Part shown: positions 35,179-40,060 of the stretch, piece by piece
How the letters are laid out: each line of letters starts with the position of its first letter
How positions within the stretch are numbered: position 1 is the first letter of the stretch
From: Candidatus Latescibacterota bacterium
GTDB lineage: Bacteria; JAAXHH01
Direction: 5' to 3'
Assembly (NCBI GenBank): GCA_022823465.1
Contig: JAJEHX010000015.1
Span: 1 to 40,060 of the forward strand
DNA: 40,060 bases
Program-made: the position numbers and the translations under genes
The notes under the pieces: generated by a model
What the model was told of the DNA's origin: nothing
What the model saw: the letters and a program-made list of their open reading frames with translations, nothing else
Database searches by the model: none

Positions 35179-36165
35179 TCAGGCCATCGCTTCCTGCATT
35201 ACCTGCTGCCATTCCGCGCATCGCACCACGTGGCTGCCTTCCACGTCAAGCAGCGCCTGCGGCCGTCCGCAGGCTTCTACCGCGAAATCGCAGCGCGGCG
35301 CGAAGCGGCATCCGGCCGGGAAGCTCACCGGATCCGGCACCGTGCCTTCTATGGTCGAAAGCTCTCCGGTTCCCGAACTCATGGTCGGCACGGAAGCAAG
35401 CAAGCCGCGGGTATAGGGATGGCGTGGACTCCCGAAGAGCGTTTCCACGTCGGCCTGCTCCACGACCTGCCCCGCGTACATGACCAGCACCTCGTGGGCC
35501 ATCTCGGCCACGATGCCCAGATCGTGGGTAATCAGCATCAGTCCCATGCCCAGTTCTTCCTGCAGTCGCCGCAGGACGTCGAGAATCTGCGCCTGTATGG
35601 TGACGTCCAGTGCCGTCGTCGGTTCGTCGGCGATCAACAGCTTCGGGTCGCACGAAATCGCCATGGCGATCATCGCGCGCTGCCGCATGCCGCCGCTGAG
35701 CTCGTGGGGATAGTTCCCGGCCCTTTCCTCCGGCAGCGGTATGTCCACCAGTTCCAGCAGTTCGACGGCCCTCCGCCAGGCGTCCCTCCGGTCCGCGCCC
35801 CGGTGCAGACGAATAGCCTCGGCGATCTGCTCGCCCACGGTAAACACCGGGTTGAGTGACGTCATGGGTTCCTGGAAGATCATGGCGATGTCGTTGCCCC
35901 GAATGGCGCGGATCTGGCGGGGCGAGAGTTGCAGCAGGTTCCTGTCCTCGAAGAGAATCTCGCCTCCGGCTATTCGGCCCGGGGGTTGAGGGACCAATCC
36001 CAGGATGGAATAGGCGGTCATGCTCTTGCCGCACCCGGACTCTCCCACGATGCCGAGCGTCTTGCCGGCCTCCACCTCGAAGCTGACGCCGTCGACCGCC
36101 CGCACTATGCCGCCCTCGGTGTCGAAGTAGGTCTTCAGATCGTTTACGCGCAGGATGCTATTCAA
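35179..36165 (-). CDS. Peptide/nickel-type ABC transporter ATPase (DppD/OppD-like)
   Basis: A 328-residue first ATPase of the importer. Walker A is GESGCGKSM, the Q-loop [11 protein letters not shown], signature LSGGMRQR and Walker [13 protein letters not shown]. The C-terminal [15 protein letters not shown] cysteines match oligo_HPY. I chose TTG 36165 because AAGAGG lies 6 nt upstream and the protein then starts [13 protein letters not shown], as family members do. GTG 36258 would add 31 unrelated residues and overlap the permease gene end. Confidence 0.93.
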   Translation of the reverse strand: MNSILRVNDLKTYFDTEGGIVRAVDGVSFEVEAGKTLGIVGESGCGKSMTAYSILGLVPQPPGRIAGGEILFEDRNLLQLSPRQIRAIRGNDIAMIFQEPMTSLNPVFTVGEQIAEAIRLHRGADRRDAWRRAVELLELVDIPLPEERAGNYPHELSGGMRQRAMIAMAISCDPKLLIADEPTTALDVTIQAQILDVLRRLQEELGMGLMLITHDLGIVAEMAHEVLVMYAGQVVEQADVETLFGSPRHPYTRGLLASVPTMSSGTGELSTIEGTVPDPVSFPAGCRFAPRCDFAVEACGRPQALLDVEGSHVVRCAEWQQVMQEAMA

Positions 36166-36220
36166 ATTTCGCCTCTTAGGGATTTGCACTTCCAGTTCTG
36201 AAGCGTGCCCAGGTTGGATC

Positions 36221-37303
36221 TCATGCGTTACCCCGCTGCCTGGGATCGAGTGCGTCACGCAGCCCGTCTCCCAGCAGGTTGTACAGGGTCACCGTGATAA
36301 AGATAGCGAATCCGGGGACAATCACAAGCCACCATGCGGCGATATTGCTCCGGGCCCCGGCCAGCAGGGATCCCCAGGTGATGACCTCGGCGGGCACGCC
36401 GATCCCCAGGAAGCTCAGCCCCGATTCGGCCAGGATGGCGCCGGCCACGCCGAAGGCCGCGGGGATCAGGACGGGCGCGATGGCATTGGGCAGGATGTGC
36501 ACCGCCATGATGCGCAGGTTCGAACAGCCCAGGGCCCGGGCGGCCGCGATATAGTCGAAGGCCCGGACCTGGAGGAACTGGGACCGGGTCAGCCGGGCGA
36601 TGCCCACCCATCCCGTGAACCCGATGATGATCATGATCCAGAACAGGCTCGGCGGGAAGAAGGCCGCCGCTGTAATGATCAGGAAGAAAGGCGGGATGGC
36701 GGCCCAGAGTTCGAATACGCGGGACAGGAACAGGTCGGTCCATCCCCCGAGATATCCCGCCATTGCGCCGAGTCCGACACCGATGAGCAGGGAGATGCCC
36801 ACCGACACCAGCCCGATGGTCAGCGAGTACCGCGTGCCGTGAATGAGTCCCGCCAGCACGTCGCGGCCCAGCCGGTCCGTTCCGAAGAGATGGGCGCCTC
36901 CCGGCCGCTCGTACCGGTCACCGAGCTGGATCTCGTCCGGCGCGTAGGGGATGATTGGAAACACGGCGTCACTGTAGGCGTACCGCTTGAAGTTCTTCCG
37001 GGTCCGAAGCTCCTCCGGCCAGTCCATCAACCCGGTATGAACGGCGTACTGCCTGAAGGCCGGGAAGTAGGTTTCTCCCTTGTAGACCATGTAGTAAGGC
37101 TTGTTGCCGGCAATCAGGTCCGCGGTGAGTGCGATAACGGCCATGGCTACGAGAACGTACAGACTGTACAGCGCCGGACGGTTCTTGCGAAACTCCTTGC
37201 GCGTAAGCCGCCAGAAGCTTTCGCCGCCCTCGTTTTTCACGGCGTCGGCCAGTGTGCCGTCTGCAGCAGTCGGTTCGTCTTTTTTGGCTATGTGCGATCC
37301 CAC
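36221..37303 (-). CDS. ABC transporter permease (DppC/YejE-like)
   Basis: A 360-residue inner-membrane permease. An N-terminal cytoplasmic stretch (about 1-35) leads to TM1 near 45-62. The extra periplasmic segment [16 protein letters not shown], with [18 protein letters not shown], recalls YejE of the microcin C/peptide importer. Then [21 protein letters not shown] opens the core, and the EAA-type loop is [23 protein letters not shown] 37303 has AGGAG 7 nt upstream and lies 10 bp after the DppB stop; the open frame further upstream (to 37408) is only shadow. Confidence 0.92.
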   Translation of the reverse strand: MGSHIAKKDEPTAADGTLADAVKNEGGESFWRLTRKEFRKNRPALYSLYVLVAMAVIALTADLIAGNKPYYMVYKGETYFPAFRQYAVHTGLMDWPEELRTRKNFKRYAYSDAVFPIIPYAPDEIQLGDRYERPGGAHLFGTDRLGRDVLAGLIHGTRYSLTIGLVSVGISLLIGVGLGAMAGYLGGWTDLFLSRVFELWAAIPPFFLIITAAAFFPPSLFWIMIIIGFTGWVGIARLTRSQFLQVRAFDYIAAARALGCSNLRIMAVHILPNAIAPVLIPAAFGVAGAILAESGLSFLGIGVPAEVITWGSLLAGARSNIAAWWLVIVPGFAIFITVTLYNLLGDGLRDALDPRQRGNA

Positions 37304-37313
37304 TGCCAATCTC

Positions 37314-38615
37314 CTAACCCTGCAACTGGTCGAAGGTAATCCGCGGATCGACCACCTTGAGCAGGATGTCCGCAACCAGGATGCCCAGGAGCGAAAGCAG
37401 GGAGCCAATGGTGAAAATCGCCATGACCATGGGATAGTCCCTGGTCAGCACGGACTCGAATCCAAGCAGCCCCATCCCGGGAATCGTGAATATCGTTTCG
37501 ACGAATACGGAACCCGCGATCAGGGCCGGCAGCAGCCCGGCGGAGGTGGTTACAATCGGGATCAGGGAGTTCCGGTAAACATGCCGCAGGACAACGACTT
37601 TTTCCGACAATCCCTTGGCTCGGGCGGTCCGTACGTAGTCCTGGCGCAGGTTCTCCAGCATGCTGGTCCGCATGAAGCGGGAAATGGTCGCGAAGCTGAT
37701 GTAGGCGGAGGTCAGCACGGGAAGAAACATGTGGTACATATGGTCCGTGAGGAGCCGCCAGGTACTCCATTCACTGGACGCGTCCAGCGACTGTATGCCC
37801 GATGCCGGGAACCAGTAGAAGAACTCCCGGTTGCACAGGAATATGATCAGCAGCATGCCCACCCAGAAGGAAGGCATGGACCAGAGGACGAAGGTGCCGG
37901 TCGTGAGCAGCCGGTCCGTAAGGGTATTCTGCTTGACCGCGAGCCAGACGCCCAGGGGCAGGCCGACCAGGTAGGCGATGACGAGCGCGATGAGATTGAT
38001 CTCGAGCGTGACGGGCAACCGCTCCATGATCCGGCCGATTACGGGCTGGTTATCCTTGAAGGAGCGGCCGAAATCCAGCGTGACGAAACGGTGTCCCCCG
38101 AGTCTGAGAAGCTCGATCCCCGCGCCCCTGTAGGCGTAGTTGCCCTCGGCGCTGAAGGTCCTGCCTTCCCAGAACGAGGACCGTTCCAGTTCGCTCGCCT
38201 CCTGTGGCGCGTCATCGCGCACGAGGGCAAGGAACCGTTCTTTCTGTTCCTCCCGGTCCAGCGCCGTCAACGCTCTGCGCTGCGATGCTTCGAGGCGCTC
38301 AAGCAACCCGTCCGCCTGCAAAGCGCTGCGATCGAAGGCGTTGATGGTTTCGACTTTCAGAAACAGTGCCGTGACCCAGTTGAAGTACTGCACGTGGACC
38401 GGCTGGTCCAGTCCCAGCTGTCTGCGCAGTTCCTCGCGGGTCTTCTCGATATCCTGCTGCCGGTCGGACGCCAGCCCCTCGCCTCCGGCCACGCCGCCCA
38501 GGAACAGGTCCACGGGGTCGCCGGGGGCGAGGTGCATGATGAAAAAGGAAATCACCGTGATCCCGACCAGCGTGGGGACCATGAGCAGACTGCGCTGAAG
38601 TATGTAACCGAGCAT
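37314..38615 (-). CDS. ABC transporter permease (DppB-like) with long periplasmic insertion
   Basis: A 433-residue inner-membrane permease, about 100 residues longer than usual DppB. TM1 is at about 10-30 (LLMVPTLVGITVISFFIMHL) followed by APGDP. The extra stretch, about residues 80-185, is charged and partly helical (LERLEASQRRALTALDREEQ). The core resumes at DFGRSFKDNQPV. The EAA loop is RTARAKGLSEKVVVLRHVYRN, with TIPGMGLLGFESVL near the end. The gene forms an operon with the upstream binding protein and downstream DppC. Confidence 0.92.
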   Translation of the reverse strand: MLGYILQRSLLMVPTLVGITVISFFIMHLAPGDPVDLFLGGVAGGEGLASDRQQDIEKTREELRRQLGLDQPVHVQYFNWVTALFLKVETINAFDRSALQADGLLERLEASQRRALTALDREEQKERFLALVRDDAPQEASELERSSFWEGRTFSAEGNYAYRGAGIELLRLGGHRFVTLDFGRSFKDNQPVIGRIMERLPVTLEINLIALVIAYLVGLPLGVWLAVKQNTLTDRLLTTGTFVLWSMPSFWVGMLLIIFLCNREFFYWFPASGIQSLDASSEWSTWRLLTDHMYHMFLPVLTSAYISFATISRFMRTSMLENLRQDYVRTARAKGLSEKVVVLRHVYRNSLIPIVTTSAGLLPALIAGSVFVETIFTIPGMGLLGFESVLTRDYPMVMAIFTIGSLLSLLGILVADILLKVVDPRITFDQLQG

Positions 38616-38660
38616 AGGAGAATTGGGCTCCCGCCAGGCTATGGTCGAAATCGCGGTACG

Positions 38661-40060
38661 CTACTGGTACAGCCGGTCGGCGGGCTCGACCCACCACTCC
38701 TGCGGAACGGCGCCGGCGGGATACCAGTTGACGCCATGGTAGCGCCGGCTGTAGGCCACTGCGGTACGGGACTTCCACAGAAACGTGTAGGGTTGCTCCT
38801 CGTGGAGGATTTCCTGGAAACGGCGATAGAGATCGATCCGCTTGTCCATGTCGAACTCCTGCCGGTAGGTCTCAAGGATGGCGTCGGTTTCTTCGTTGCG
38901 GAAACTGATGAAATTCGACCCGTTCCCTTCCGCCTGCGAGGAATGCCAGATCTGGTAGGAATCGGGCGGGAAGCGCAGGCCGGTCCCGCCGGTCCATCCC
39001 AGGGTGACGGCCGCGAAGTCCTTGTTCTTGACTCTTTCCAGGAAGATGGACCAGTCCAGCTCTCGCACCTGGCAGTCGATGCCCACGTCCTCGAGGGAAC
39101 TCTGGAGCGTGAGCGCGATGTCCTTGCGGATCTGATTCCCGGAGTTCACGAGAAACTCGAAACGGAAAGGCGTGGAGGTCCCGTCGATTTCCTTGTCGAG
39201 TATCCCGTCGTTATCGGAATCCGTCCATCCCGCTTCATTCAGCAGCGCCAGGGCCCGGTCCGGGTCGTAGGAATAGGGTTGTAGATCGTGATTGTATTCC
39301 GGGCGGAATTTGTGAATGGGACTTTCCACCGTCTCGGCGAGTCCGAACAGCAGGTTCCGTACCATGCCCTCCCGGTCGGTCAGGTGGGTCATGGCCTGTC
39401 TGACGCGCCGGTCCTGGAACAGGGGATGCCTGTTGTTCCAGCCGATGTAGTTGTATCCTCCGGCGTATTGAATGCCCTTCATGAAACGGTCCACGAACCC
39501 GGGCGACCAGCTCTTCTCCTTGAATTCCAGCGGTTTCATGCCATGGTAGTCCAGGTTGCCGTTGGTCAGTTCGATGAACGCGGCGTCCAGGTTGTTGATG
39601 ATCTTGAACACGATCTTGTCCACGTGGCCGGTGGCGGGCAGTCCTTCCACACCCTGTCCCCAGTAATCGTCGTTGCGAGTGAGCACGACCTTCTGGCCCG
39701 TCACCACGTCGTTCTCCCAGTCCGCCACGTAATACGCGCCGGTGCCCATCATATTGCGGTTGAAATCCTGGTTGAAGCGTTCACCAAAAAGCCGCACCCG
39801 GTCCGCGTGTTCACCCTGTTCCCAGCTGCTGTCTCTCAGGCTCCTGATCGGCACCGGGTCCAGCAGTCCGTCCGGATCGTAGAAATGCCTGGGAAGAATA
39901 TCGAAACTCCCCAGGAATAAATCGTTCAGAATATACGGCACCTCGCAGACGAAACTGATCTCGTATTCCCCGATTTTCCTGACGTCCTGGATGGAGGAAT
40001 AGTAGTTCCTCAGGTGGGGCGCCCGTACCGTGGGCGTCTGGATGACCTTCATGCTGAAGA
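38661..40060 (-). CDS. Extracellular solute-binding protein family 5 (DppA/OppA-like), partial
   Basis: At least 463 residues; the N-terminus with signal peptide lies beyond the right edge. The middle and C-terminal parts fit SBP_bac_5: VPYILNDLFLGSFDILPRH, YYVADWENDVV, the RRVRQAMTHLTDREGM hinge and AVTLGWTGG. A segment DSDNDGILDK resembles calcium-binding-like loops common in this family. It captures peptides or similar ligands for the permease-ATPase set downstream. The true start is not in the window; an internal Met at 40052 is not the start because family members have about 150 more residues before it. Confidence 0.9.
   Translation of the reverse strand, partial: FSMKVIQTPTVRAPHLRNYYSSIQDVRKIGEYEISFVCEVPYILNDLFLGSFDILPRHFYDPDGLLDPVPIRSLRDSSWEQGEHADRVRLFGERFNQDFNRNMMGTGAYYVADWENDVVTGQKVVLTRNDDYWGQGVEGLPATGHVDKIVFKIINNLDAAFIELTNGNLDYHGMKPLEFKEKSWSPGFVDRFMKGIQYAGGYNYIGWNNRHPLFQDRRVRQAMTHLTDREGMVRNLLFGLAETVESPIHKFRPEYNHDLQPYSYDPDRALALLNEAGWTDSDNDGILDKEIDGTSTPFRFEFLVNSGNQIRKDIALTLQSSLEDVGIDCQVRELDWSIFLERVKNKDFAAVTLGWTGGTGLRFPPDSYQIWHSSQAEGNGSNFISFRNEETDAILETYRQEFDMDKRIDLYRRFQEILHEEQPYTFLWKSRTAVAYSRRYHGVNWYPAGAVPQEWWVEPADRLYQ

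Noticed and set aside
36166-36258. GTG 36258 as start of the DppD-like ATPase
   Set aside because: It adds 31 unrelated residues and overlaps the permease; TTG 36165 has AAGAGG at proper spacing and starts as family members do.
37304-37408. Upstream extension of the DppC-like permease to 37408
   Set aside because: The first residues are the antiframe of the DppB end; GTG 37303 has AGGAG 7 nt upstream.
37101-39284. 727-codon plus-strand frame across the ABC operon
   Set aside because: It runs antisense to well-supported permease and binding-protein genes and has low-complexity, charged, family-less sequence.

Overview
This is a 40 kb piece of a GC-rich, Gram-negative bacterial chromosome. 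Evidence for the envelope type is a complete RND efflux tripartite operon, lipoproteins with lipoboxes, an outer-membrane beta-barrel protein and an exported amidase. The gene mix (PhyH and TauD dioxygenases, Gfo/Idh/MocA and SDR dehydrogenases, orphan oxidoreductases, a dipeptide-type ABC operon) recalls uncultured Latescibacterota- or Poribacteria-like lineages. That placement is an impression only: no rRNA or tRNA gene is visible.

Layout. 1-4290: a frameshifted, partial NAD-dependent epimerase; a GPP34-cytochrome P450 fusion; and, divergent from it, a Rieske oxygenase. 4394-11291: a TPR protein and an RND efflux operon (outer-membrane lipoprotein, adaptor, pump), all leftward. 11607-16989: a duplex ECF-type ATPase and its EcfT permease, a Gfo/Idh/MocA dehydrogenase and a PYROXD2/phytoene-desaturase-like flavoprotein, all rightward. 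17099-23164: proS, apaG, citrate synthase, an outer-membrane barrel, an amidase lipoprotein and an alpha/alpha-toroid protein. 23165-25560: an AT-rich foreign island with a TcmP gene and its DUF5131 (Gp37/Gp68) partner; the TcmP gene sits between 5'-TG...CA-3' inverted repeats. 25561-28562: a double cupin, a small membrane protein and a GH32 hydrolase. 28789-32938: SDR, PhyH dioxygenase, a CMD/AhpD-like protein, TauD dioxygenase and a metallo-beta-lactamase-fold hydrolase. 33091-40060: an adenosine deaminase family gene and a leftward peptide/nickel-type ABC operon whose binding-protein gene runs off the right edge.

Most notable points. (1) The CMD/AhpD-like gene (30545-31108) has an in-frame TGA exactly at the second Cys of its CxxC motif. 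A GC-rich hairpin with a G-rich loop follows 18 nt later, as expected of a bacterial SECIS, so this looks like an unannotated selenoprotein with a CxxU motif. (2) A GPP34 (Golgi phosphoprotein 3-like) domain is fused to a cytochrome P450 lacking the usual I-helix Thr. (3) The tcmP gene occupies an IS-sized (about 1.3 kb) inverted-repeat-bounded unit without a transposase. (4) A family of GGCCAAT-containing repeats lies on both sides of the tauD-like gene.

How the genes may work together is mostly inferred. The efflux trio and the ABC operon are self-evident machines. The P450, Rieske protein and epimerase may modify a lipid or terpenoid. The SDR-PhyH-CMD-TauD block may form an oxidative catabolic module.
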